In this document: in pieces, positions 9,378 to 17,737 of the stretch
Layout: each line of letters begins with the position of its first letter
How positions within the stretch are numbered: position 1 is the first letter of the stretch
IMG/VR virus record: IMGVR_UViG_3300001242_000018
Coordinates: 1-64,000 of that record
Length of the DNA stretch: 64,000 nt
Source of the DNA: a virus
Strand: one strand, 5' to 3'
Made by a program: the position numbers and the translations under genes
Notes under the pieces: generated by a model
What the model saw: the letters and a program-made list of their open reading frames with translations, nothing else
The model's database searches: none
What the model was told of the DNA's origin: nothing

Positions 9378-12300
9378 TTGTACTCATTAGCTTTCTACCC
9401 GGATTTAAAGATTGCTAATTGCATACTTACTTTCTCAGATAACCCAAGCACTACTTACATGGTGCTTGGGTATATTCCTATCTCTATATACGAAGCTATT
9501 ATAGATGAAGCTATCTGTGGAATTATTCCTACAAGTAATGGCATATCTGATAGTTTACCATTTGGTATAACCGATAGGGCGGGACTTACAATAAATCAAT
9601 CTAACCTAGGTGATAGTATTTATACATCTATGTTCGTTATAGACCGGCCATATACTGGTCATCTAGATAACGTTGGTGTAAATCTGAGTAATGATGTAGC
9701 CGCTGATAGAGAAAGTCAAGCTATAGCATTTCAGGATAAAATGTATGTAGGGATTGCTGAGAGATTTGGTCAATATATTAGTAAAGCCTTTAGTGGTATT
9801 AGAAGAATATCTCTTAAAGGTCTTACGACAAAAGGAACTATTGGAACGTTATCCTGGATAAATGGGATAATTATTAAAGAACCCAATAATCTCAAATCTC
9901 CTAAAATTGGTACTGATAATCTCGAAATATATGCTACACAATGTTTCAACAATGGCAATATAGACGATACGATATATTCAATTAGAATAAATATAAATAG
10001 TTCTGTTATTAAATCAATATCTTCTATCAAAATTATTAAGGAGTTTATATATAACAATCAGGATATTATACTTGAGAAATGGATGACATTTGGAGAACTG
10101 GTTTTAGAGAATAATGGCTTCATAAAACCCATGTCAGCATTCGAAATAAAACCAGATATCCAATTAAAGAATACGTCTAAGTTACTAGACGTAGCAAACG
10201 ATCTTGACAGTATTCGTAAAAACAGATCTGCTGCTTCGGATAAAGTAATTAAGATTATGTTTAGAAAAAGACTTAATGGAAATGTAGATTTGATGAGAAT
10301 CTTTGGCAATAAGAATATTACTAACATTCTTATTGCCAAAGAATTAATGTTAAGCAGGAAACACAAATATAGAATGACTTATACATATCCAGATATCCAG
10401 GGGAAAAGAGATATTTATGGAACTATTAATATTAAAAATGAGACTTGCGGAACTAGAAAACAATTTCATGAATCACATGTAGAAAAACGATTTGTACTCT
10501 GGAAAATAATTAATAAAATACAGCAGTTAAGCGATATTCATGGTTTTAGGATATCTAGAAAGATAAACCATCCTAATTCTACTATTAACGGGATACGAAC
10601 CGAGGAGAACGAATATAACGGACTTGTTGAGGTTGTAGATATCTTTTGTAAGAAAAATGACGGTCGTGTTATTAGTATGTCAGAGATAATATCCCATAAA
10701 GATAAAAGACTATTTAATAAACTTACTAATGCACAAGATGCAGTTAAATCAGATTTCATAACGTTTATTGGCAAAACACTTCTTTATTTATATAAGTTTG
10801 TAAGAAATCTTTCAGCTTCAGATGATATCAAGACAGCTTTAAAGTCTGACAATCCTATGGAGATAAACAAGGAACTATTGGTTAATACTGAAAATATTAA
10901 TGTTTTAATTGACGATGATAATGAAATATTAACCAAGGTTTCTGGGAATGTAGAATTAGATAAAATCGAGATTACTAATAAAAGTCCTGTTGAAGTTGTT
11001 ATTGGACAATTAATCGATACTGACAAGGTTGGTTACGATAGTTTAGAAGATAAAGTCAAAGTAGGTTTGCCAAAAACTAATGAAGGTGTCGTTATATCTA
11101 CTCCAGGTATTACAGTGAAACTCAATAAAATGGTTAAAGTATTCACTCAAGTTATTGGCAACTCGGTATCCGAAAGAGGTAATATCTTTAATGAATGGCC
11201 TCTGGGTGTATACAAGTCTATACCAATAACATTATCTAATATACTCCAGGGGGTCTACAAACTACTTGGATACATATTTGATAGTAAAGTTTTAAATATG
11301 CTTAAAATTCCCAATATTGGTCATAAACAGTATGATATTTCCGGAACGAAAAGTGAGGAAATCGGTATAACCAAACCGGAGACGGTTGCAAAGTCAATTC
11401 AATCTTCTTTAATTAAAGAAGATTTACCTCCCGTTGGAGATGTTAAGGTTAATCGTCTTGGTATTATAACAGAAGAATTACAGGGTCATTGGGATGATAC
11501 ATGGCTTGAAATATGGAAACTTCATGGTAAGGGACTTGATAAACTTCAAATTCCTGATAAAGATTATTACTATGCTAAAGATATTGCTGAAATCCTAAAT
11601 CACAATACAGGAGAAATATATCAGGCTTTATCACCTGTCAATACTCCAATGGTTAAAGTTGCTAAATGTATCGAGCATCCATTACCGGAATTTTCAGAAG
11701 TTGGTCGAGAAGATCATAATATGAAAAAGTTAGTTATCAAAGCTTCTGTATTAGTAGATATGATGCTCTTGATTAGACAATTAACTAGGGTTCATTGGCA
11801 GAAATATATGTTAATGACATCTCAAGCAACCTTAATGCATTTACTTGAGAATCTTTACGGTATAATCGAAGAAACTCTTTATGGTAGTAGAGAGTATAGG
11901 AAAGCATTCCAGATGGTTCGCTGGTATGCTGAAGCTATAGCTCTTTATGATTCTAATTTCTATATAAATAGACATTACGAACAATGGCTATCAAAAGAAT
12001 ATCATGGTTATATCGGAGAGCCTGGGGAAGTTGTAAACAACGGATGGAGTATTAACAGCAACTCGATTATATATACCAATCAAAGTGAATCGTCACTTAC
12101 ATTAAATCTAACAAACTGGGTAGATGGCTACCTAGCCTTTTCCACATATACAGATAATATCGAAGCTAAGATAGATCTCTATATTGATGATATCAAAGTA
12201 TTAACTACCGGTACCGTAAATCAAGTAAGACAATGGGTACTAATGGGTCAACATAATATAAAGTTTGTATTTAGTGGGCCGGTCAATACAACTGGTTACC

Positions 12301-12506
12301 TTTCCGGTATAAGCCTAGAGGGATGTAAATTCACCAATGCTGAGATGATAGTCAAGGCCAAAGATGATAAACCAAAAGGTAAGATAAGTTCCGACATCCT
12401 TTTAAGTAAGCTATTGAAGTATTATGCAGATCATCACTTCGATAAAACAAAAGGTACCAGAGAACAATGGATTGAAAGTATTACCCAGATTAAAATTGAC
12501 GATTAG
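9378..12506 (+). CDS. Large virion protein of unknown function
   Basis: I chose the TTG at 9378, with CGGGGGTG at 9364-9371 as SD; an in-frame GTG at 9369 overlaps that SD and is less likely. The protein has about 1042 residues and is unusually rich in Asn, Ile and Lys compared with its neighbours, visible as more AAT, ATA and AAA codons. The middle is a long mixed region without recognisable motifs; about 795-890 is helical (VHWQKYMLMTSQATLMHLLENLYG). The C-terminal ~150 residues include a beta-sandwich (SLTLNLTNWVDGYLAFSTYT, IDLYIDDIKVL, HNIKFVFSG) like a carbohydrate-binding module. It lies between head and neck genes, so a neck, collar or appendage protein is plausible. Function unknown. 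A 10-bp inverted repeat lies at 9442-9471. Confidence 0.55.
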   Translation: MYSLAFYPDLKIANCILTFSDNPSTTYMVLGYIPISIYEAIIDEAICGIIPTSNGISDSLPFGITDRAGLTINQSNLGDSIYTSMFVIDRPYTGHLDNVGVNLSNDVAADRESQAIAFQDKMYVGIAERFGQYISKAFSGIRRISLKGLTTKGTIGTLSWINGIIIKEPNNLKSPKIGTDNLEIYATQCFNNGNIDDTIYSIRININSSVIKSISSIKIIKEFIYNNQDIILEKWMTFGELVLENNGFIKPMSAFEIKPDIQLKNTSKLLDVANDLDSIRKNRSAASDKVIKIMFRKRLNGNVDLMRIFGNKNITNILIAKELMLSRKHKYRMTYTYPDIQGKRDIYGTINIKNETCGTRKQFHESHVEKRFVLWKIINKIQQLSDIHGFRISRKINHPNSTINGIRTEENEYNGLVEVVDIFCKKNDGRVISMSEIISHKDKRLFNKLTNAQDAVKSDFITFIGKTLLYLYKFVRNLSASDDIKTALKSDNPMEINKELLVNTENINVLIDDDNEILTKVSGNVELDKIEITNKSPVEVVIGQLIDTDKVGYDSLEDKVKVGLPKTNEGVVISTPGITVKLNKMVKVFTQVIGNSVSERGNIFNEWPLGVYKSIPITLSNILQGVYKLLGYIFDSKVLNMLKIPNIGHKQYDISGTKSEEIGITKPETVAKSIQSSLIKEDLPPVGDVKVNRLGIITEELQGHWDDTWLEIWKLHGKGLDKLQIPDKDYYYAKDIAEILNHNTGEIYQALSPVNTPMVKVAKCIEHPLPEFSEVGREDHNMKKLVIKASVLVDMMLLIRQLTRVHWQKYMLMTSQATLMHLLENLYGIIEETLYGSREYRKAFQMVRWYAEAIALYDSNFYINRHYEQWLSKEYHGYIGEPGEVVNNGWSINSNSIIYTNQSESSLTLNLTNWVDGYLAFSTYTDNIEAKIDLYIDDIKVLTTGTVNQVRQWVLMGQHNIKFVFSGPVNTTGYLSGISLEGCKFTNAEMIVKAKDDKPKGKISSDILLSKLLKYYADHHFDKTKGTREQWIESITQIKIDD

Positions 12507-12517
12507 GAGGGTAAGAT

Positions 12518-12961
12518 ATGAAGACGGTTAAGTATAGTGTTATGTATAGACCGCTCCATCCGGAAACAGGACAACCTTTGTTAAACACGGACGTAGTTCA
12601 ACCGATACTTGATAAGTATCTTGTTTACGATGCTAATACTTTAAAGGACTATAAAACGTTTCCCGATGCACAGAAAATGCCAGTTATCTTAGAACAAGTT
12701 CCTAACTGTATTTGTGCTATTAGCAGGCAAATTATGGAGACTAAATTTACTTATTCTCCTAGCTCAACTCCAGTTAATGTATTTGGATATGCGCTTAAGC
12801 CGCTCAAAGTAAACGTTCCGAATGTATGGGTAATTTACAATACGTTTAGCAGCATCGATGATTGTGTTAAAGCAGTCGAGAGCTTGGCAAAAGTATATGG
12901 TGTGGAGAATCTAAAGATTGTTAAAGAAATCGATCATAGATTAACATTTAGACTTGGATAA
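12518..12961 (+). CDS. Small neck-region protein, unknown
   Basis: 147 residues, SD TAGGAGGGTAAG. A compact alpha/beta protein with two Cys close together (NCICAIS, about 68-74) and alternating strands and helices at the C-terminus. No known motif. Position between a large virion protein and connector candidates, and its short spacing to both, suggest a neck or connector component. An inverted repeat (GATACTT-GAT-AAGTATC) lies at 12604-12620. Confidence 0.55.
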   Translation: MKTVKYSVMYRPLHPETGQPLLNTDVVQPILDKYLVYDANTLKDYKTFPDAQKMPVILEQVPNCICAISRQIMETKFTYSPSSTPVNVFGYALKPLKVNVPNVWVIYNTFSSIDDCVKAVESLAKVYGVENLKIVKEIDHRLTFRLG

Positions 12962-12985
12962 TAAGGTAAAAGGGGTTGCTGGGAA

Positions 12986-14086
12986 ATGTTATTGGAGCGT
13001 ACACAACTCGGCAAAATTATAACGTTATACTTTGACAAGACTATATTAGAATCCGCCTGGTACGTTTCCCCCAATCTACCAGAAAGACTGGATCTTATTT
13101 CTCGGCCAGGGTGGCTGCGTATTTTACCAGGAAATGTTGAAGTCTATATAATAAGAGATATCCCAGTTGTAGACTTCGTTTGTGAGTGTAAAATAGATTT
13201 TACACCTTCTGTAGAAGGTGATTGTGCTGGTATATGCTTCTTTAATAGCGAAGATGTAGTTATCAAACTCGTTAGTTATTACAATGAAATGGATACAGCT
13301 ATATATGATAAATTACGGTTCATTAAAAAAGGCGAATACATCGAATCCTGGGCGAGGAAAGATGACGGCAAGTGGCAGATCGTGGGAGGTACTAAATATA
13401 TAGATGGCGCTAAAATAGGTTTTTTTCTAGACAAAAGTAGTACTCGTCCGTTAGAGGTAAATCAATTTATCTTTACTAAATCTAATATTATTCAAATAGA
13501 TAACCTCCCCGAAGATTCTAGAGTGCTACTGGTTAAAGATGGAGCAGTTCTTTTTGATAGTGTCGAGACTAACTATCAAGTTCGGGTAAATCTCGATCCG
13601 TTTAAAGAACTTATTATAAAGGCTCAAATACTGGTATTAGATAAGGATGGTACGGCTATAGCTGATACAGGAATTATTGAGATAACCGGTGGCGATATAT
13701 TCTGGTATAGCTATATTAATCTTGATGTTTACTATAATGGAAAGTTACTCTCTACTAACGTAGATAATATGCTTGGCAATTTGTACAACGGGAAATTAGA
13801 AATACAGCTACTTGCTCATAACCCAGAAAAGTATATACCGCTTACTAGTGCTACTGTCGTTATCGAACCGGAACCCGGATATTACGGTTACGATTGGGTA
13901 CAGGTATCTCCAGATGTAAATGGAAATCCAGGAGTTTGGGGGAAGGAGGCGGTACTTGGTGCAATCGATGCCGACGGTTATGGTCTATTCTGGATCAGGG
14001 TAGTTAAACGTCCAACATTAATCTTAGCTCCAAATATGCATAAGTTTCGCATTAAGGTAATAGGGGGTGCTGGAGGTGTCAGTTAA
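12986..14086 (+). CDS. Beta-rich structural protein, LamG-like N-terminus possible
   Basis: 366 residues. The N-terminal ~165 residues resemble a concanavalin/LamG-type sandwich: PGWLRILPGNVEVY, FVCECKIDFTPSVEGDCAGICFFNSED, then DKLRFIKKGEYIESWARKDDGKWQIVGG; such proteins measure or bind surface glycans. The following ~120 residues are another beta module with LVKDGAVLFDS. The C-terminal part has YGYDWVQVSPDVNG and FWIRVVKRPTLILAPNMHKFRIKVIG. The gene ends inside the start of the next gene, so translation is likely coupled. Probably a neck or collar appendage. Confidence in the fold is moderate, in the role low. Confidence 0.55.
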   Translation: MLLERTQLGKIITLYFDKTILESAWYVSPNLPERLDLISRPGWLRILPGNVEVYIIRDIPVVDFVCECKIDFTPSVEGDCAGICFFNSEDVVIKLVSYYNEMDTAIYDKLRFIKKGEYIESWARKDDGKWQIVGGTKYIDGAKIGFFLDKSSTRPLEVNQFIFTKSNIIQIDNLPEDSRVLLVKDGAVLFDSVETNYQVRVNLDPFKELIIKAQILVLDKDGTAIADTGIIEITGGDIFWYSYINLDVYYNGKLLSTNVDNMLGNLYNGKLEIQLLAHNPEKYIPLTSATVVIEPEPGYYGYDWVQVSPDVNGNPGVWGKEAVLGAIDADGYGLFWIRVVKRPTLILAPNMHKFRIKVIGGAGGVS

Positions 14087-14330
14087 ACTTCTAATCCCCA
14101 TAATTAAAGAAAGTGATAAGATATCTACCAAGGTATATGAAAATATTTCAGCCGGTGTTAATAGATTTATCTGTGATACCTATGTGCCTGGTAGTAATCA
14201 AGTTGAAGTATACGTTAATGGACAGTATCAATACTTAGGTATCGATTTCATTGAAATATCAGGAAATGAAATACAACTCACAGAACCTTGTTCAGAGCAG
14301 GACGATGTCTTGATTAAAGTGAGGCGATAA
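14076..14330 (+). CDS. Small protein with phage beta module
   Basis: About 84 residues. An in-frame GTG at 14067 would also work; I prefer 14076 because the G-run at 14063-14067 then has normal SD spacing. It overlaps the end of the previous gene by 11 bases. The sequence ends with VEVYVNGQYQYLGIDFIEISGNEIQLTEP, a short beta module seen in many phage fibre and head appendage proteins. Likely an accessory part of the preceding protein. The next start is 2 bases after its TAA. Confidence 0.5.
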   Translation: MSVKLLIPIIKESDKISTKVYENISAGVNRFICDTYVPGSNQVEVYVNGQYQYLGIDFIEISGNEIQLTEPCSEQDDVLIKVRR

Positions 14331-14332
14331 GA

Positions 14333-14938
14333 ATGGCTATACAATATTATGGCAGTACTCACTTAAGTCCTAATATTAAGTATACAGTTACTATAGATCT
14401 GCCTGGTGTTTATAAAGAATGGTCATTCATATCGCAAGTTACTACAGACATTAACCAGCAACCGGTGTATTGCGGAATGAATGAAGTTCGTCAAGAACTT
14501 GGTACGTTTACTACAGCTTTCACGAACTGGGATATACTCTTTGCTATCAAAGATAGTAGTAACCGTCTTGAAGACTTTCTTCTTATTCAAGAGATTGATT
14601 ATTCAAGCCTGTACGATGCTGAATTAAGGGCAGTCAACCTTGCTATCAAGATGTATGTAAGATATAAGGCTAGTTTAGATTTAGCTAACCAAATATTCTA
14701 CGAGTTAGTAAATGCCGGAGGACGGGAATCTAAACGTTTAGGTAACTTGCAAATTGACAAACAAGGCCCATCATTACTTATCGATTTAGCTAAGGTTAGA
14801 CAACACTTAGCTGAACAATTTGCCTATTGGGAAGGTAGATTGATTTATGTTAACACAGGGGCTGTTAAACCAGTTCCGAAAGTCGTGGTACGTGGAAATA
14901 ACGTAAGTCCTTATTCGCTTGCAACTAGGACTTTTTAA
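14333..14938 (+). CDS. Neck/connector candidate
   Basis: 201 residues with a mostly beta N-terminal third and a helical middle (about 95-165: LRAVNLAIKMYVRYKASLDLANQIFYELVNA, then LAKVRQHLAEQFAYWEGRLIY). A helical core of this size just before the sheath genes is typical of head-tail adaptor or head-completion proteins, but I see no diagnostic motif. It is tightly packed between its neighbours (2 bases before, 9 after). Confidence 0.5.
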   Translation: MAIQYYGSTHLSPNIKYTVTIDLPGVYKEWSFISQVTTDINQQPVYCGMNEVRQELGTFTTAFTNWDILFAIKDSSNRLEDFLLIQEIDYSSLYDAELRAVNLAIKMYVRYKASLDLANQIFYELVNAGGRESKRLGNLQIDKQGPSLLIDLAKVRQHLAEQFAYWEGRLIYVNTGAVKPVPKVVVRGNNVSPYSLATRTF

Positions 14939-14947
14939 GGTGATGAT

Positions 14948-15466
14948 ATGATCGATTTACGGCAGGGGTTAAGCGAGATATTAAGAGATTATGGTCATCC
15001 TATTCTTTATCAAAGAAGTAATAGAAAGATACGATGTAAATGCTGGGATAATAGATGGAGAGAGGCAGATCCTCGTTGTCCAATATGTCTAGGGTCTGGA
15101 TGGCTTATCAGACTAGAAAGACATATAGTACGGGGTAATAATGCTATGCAAACAGTAACATATCCTAATCTTCATGAAGAATCTCCTATAGGTAACTCAT
15201 GGGTTCCCGCCGATGTGTTATATGTAAAATATAGTGTACATCCCCGAGTAGGAGATGTTGTTATTGAAGTAGGTTGGAAAGGGTTAAGACCTACCAACGT
15301 CCGTTATGTATACGAAGTGAATCACATACAGCCGAATCGAGGAGATAACGGAAGGATCGAGTTCTATGAAATGTATATAAAGTCGATACCTTTTGATAGC
15401 AGTAAATATAAGATAGCCCTTAAGAAATATGGCAGTGTAATAACTTACGAGATCCCGGGGAGTTGA
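14948..15466 (+). CDS. Zinc-ribbon neck/head-completion protein
   Basis: 172 residues. A four-Cys zinc-ribbon lies near residues 28-55: KIRCKCWDNRW, then ADPRCPICLGSGWLI. This CxC...CPxCxGxG layout is recurrent in neck or connector proteins of large phages of Gram-positive hosts, as far as I recall, so a structural zinc is expected. The rest is beta-rich. The gene ends in TGA followed directly by an in-frame TAA, a tandem stop. Confidence 0.6.
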   Translation: MIDLRQGLSEILRDYGHPILYQRSNRKIRCKCWDNRWREADPRCPICLGSGWLIRLERHIVRGNNAMQTVTYPNLHEESPIGNSWVPADVLYVKYSVHPRVGDVVIEVGWKGLRPTNVRYVYEVNHIQPNRGDNGRIEFYEMYIKSIPFDSSKYKIALKKYGSVITYEIPGS

Positions 15467-15470
15467 TAAT

Positions 15471-17117
15471 ATGTACGGATATCATCGGCCAGATGGTGTA
15501 GTCGAGAAGGAAATACCATACCTTAACAGCGTATTTCTTTTAGGAACAGGAAATGACGGGCCTGTTAATCAGCCAAAGCAGATAACTTCACCAGAACAAG
15601 CCGTGAATGTATTCGGAACTGAAGGAACTTTATATAAGGGATTTCTTCAGGGATATAGCAAGTACCCGGATCTTAATTATTTCCTAGTTAAAGTAAGTGG
15701 TAGCTACGCAAAACTTACTTATTACGCTTTAGACGAAGCTACTAGTCAGATGTGTAAATGTCTCATCTTAAGAAGCAAAGGCGCTGCTGTTAAATATAAC
15801 GAAATCAAGATTGTCATAGAAAATCTCTCTGATAATAAAGAAATTGTTAAATGGGCTTTAGTATTTTATCCACAGCAGCAAATAGGCGAACCTATAGCGT
15901 ATTATCTTGATATATTCCCAACTTTTATACAACTAGTTCAAGCTATCAACAGAGATACTGATGCTGGTAATAACTTTGTATATGCAAATACTCTTACGCC
16001 ATTTATGAATTCAATATCCATGGTTGGTATGAATTTACCCGAGCAATACCTATCCGGCGGAAATGATGGTACATCTTTAATTAAAGATGATTTGTATCTA
16101 GCTTTACACACTACCTATGAGATACTAGGAGGTAGAGGGATTAATCTAATTGTTCCACTAGGTGTTTATTTCGATGATGTATACGATCCGAGCTATTATG
16201 GCTCTGGAATATACGGAGAATCCGGATATACTTCTAATGATGATGTATTGATGCTATACGACACGGTTGAACAAAAGAGATGTAGCTTTCATGAGCAATT
16301 AATTGATTTCTGTAGGAATCAGGAAACATCGGGATTTGTAACTCATGGTGTTATTGGGCTTAGACCGTTTAAAGAAGAGTTATTAAACAGGATGCAGGAT
16401 CTTGGATACTTCTATACATCTCGACTTCTACAAGTAACTGCATTTAACGATAGATTAGGATTATCAGAAGTTAAAGGTTCTAGATTAAAAGATAAGGGTT
16501 GGTATATCTCTATATTTGCTGGTGACTTCTTATTTCAGGAGGGGTTTGAAAATGAGTATTGGGATAATGGAGCTGTTATATATGCAGGCATGTTAGCCAA
16601 GAGTAGTATGACGAACCACACAACTAATATGCCAGTACCATCTGATTTTGTATTAAATAGGGATGGTACTAAGAAAGTACCTAAATACCGGCCGGTATAT
16701 GAGACAGAAGAACTTAAGATCCTATCTACAATGGGTGTAGTTGCGTGTAGAGTGTCTCCTAAATACAATCTCGTTATACACAATGGAGTAACACCTTCGC
16801 TACCGAGTAGTGATATGCACGATGTAATAAATGTGAAGATGGTTCAATATACCTTATGGTTTCTAAACAACTTCTTTAAAAGATATAAGGGTCGTACTAT
16901 ACCAAGGGATTGGGCGGTACTTCACAAAGAGATTACAGAGGGTTCAACTAAAGTATTGGAAGAGTTAAAGAAAGCCAATGCAATATTAAACGGTTCCCTT
17001 TTGTTAGACAGAACAACCGCTACCTGGTGGAGAGCTTCGTTGAAGTTGGCAGGAAAGTATACTACACAAGATATTGAAGTTCCAATGGAGGTGAACCTGG
17101 CCAGTGGATCAACTTAA
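15471..17117 (+). CDS. Tail-sheath-like protein (first paralogue)
   Basis: 548 residues. The N-terminus has the sheath-type opening strand pattern (SVFLLGTGNDGPVNQPKQITSPEQAVNVFG, residues 21-50), where particle-type sheath proteins have GTxxxGP followed by a shared linker. The pattern YLSGGNDG (about 193-200) and a helix-rich C-terminal domain (MVQYTLWFLNNFFKRYKG, WRASLKLAGKYTTQDIEV) are also sheath-like. The larger protein at 17738-20323 has the same opening (GTSTDGPMYTP) and the same GG-N-G element, so the two are paralogues. It may be a second sheath component, a sheath cap or a collar-adjacent ring; its copy number cannot be read from sequence. Confidence 0.7.
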   Translation: MYGYHRPDGVVEKEIPYLNSVFLLGTGNDGPVNQPKQITSPEQAVNVFGTEGTLYKGFLQGYSKYPDLNYFLVKVSGSYAKLTYYALDEATSQMCKCLILRSKGAAVKYNEIKIVIENLSDNKEIVKWALVFYPQQQIGEPIAYYLDIFPTFIQLVQAINRDTDAGNNFVYANTLTPFMNSISMVGMNLPEQYLSGGNDGTSLIKDDLYLALHTTYEILGGRGINLIVPLGVYFDDVYDPSYYGSGIYGESGYTSNDDVLMLYDTVEQKRCSFHEQLIDFCRNQETSGFVTHGVIGLRPFKEELLNRMQDLGYFYTSRLLQVTAFNDRLGLSEVKGSRLKDKGWYISIFAGDFLFQEGFENEYWDNGAVIYAGMLAKSSMTNHTTNMPVPSDFVLNRDGTKKVPKYRPVYETEELKILSTMGVVACRVSPKYNLVIHNGVTPSLPSSDMHDVINVKMVQYTLWFLNNFFKRYKGRTIPRDWAVLHKEITEGSTKVLEELKKANAILNGSLLLDRTTATWWRASLKLAGKYTTQDIEVPMEVNLASGST

Positions 17118-17724
17118 AACCAAGGTTACCTTCGATCCCTTTACACTTGACGATTCCGGCAACGATTGTGCTACTCTTGATGGGTTTAGCAATGCTCTTC
17201 ATAAGATATTAAATGCAGCATGGGGTAATAACTGGGGTATTTATTCTGAAGAGGAGCCTACCGGTAACGATCCTGAAACTCAACCAGCTCCTCATATTAC
17301 ATTCGAGTTAAGAGAAAGAAAAAGGGCAGAACAATTCAAAAGCTTTAGAAGTCATGTTATGCATGTTATGGATGACCCGGATAATCCGGGATTTCACTTA
17401 ACTATAAAGCAAAGAATCTTCAAATGTAATGTTGCATGGAAATGTTATCACAAAACAAATCGTGCAAGTAGAGTCATGGCTGGTAAACTTGAATACTTTC
17501 TGGAGAATTATGTTGGGTACTTTAAAGAGCATGGTCTTCTTCAGTTAGAATTCGAAAAGGAAGAAAAACCTAAGATTGAAAAATCAAGTAGGCAGAAATT
17601 GTGCGAAACGACATTAATCTATAATGCCTATGTCGTTGAAACAATGGTAGAGCGCACACGAACTCTACACGAGCTACAAATACTAGCCGAAGTAATAAAT
17701 CCAACTAATATTATAGAATCCTAA
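17104..17724 (+). CDS. Tail terminator/completion candidate
   Basis: 206 residues, GTG start at 17104 with GGAGGTGA 8-9 bases upstream; it overlaps the end of the sheath-like gene by 14 bases. The protein is a compact alpha/beta domain (HITFELRERKRAEQFKSFRSHVMHV, then FKCNVAWKCYHKTNRASRVMAGKLEYFLENYVGYF). Small proteins of this size and layout between or beside sheath genes are usually tail terminators or sheath-terminator rings. Assignment is by position and size. Confidence 0.55.
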   Translation: MDQLKTKVTFDPFTLDDSGNDCATLDGFSNALHKILNAAWGNNWGIYSEEEPTGNDPETQPAPHITFELRERKRAEQFKSFRSHVMHVMDDPDNPGFHLTIKQRIFKCNVAWKCYHKTNRASRVMAGKLEYFLENYVGYFKEHGLLQLEFEKEEKPKIEKSSRQKLCETTLIYNAYVVETMVERTRTLHELQILAEVINPTNIIES

Positions 17725-17737
17725 AGGAGGAAGGCAC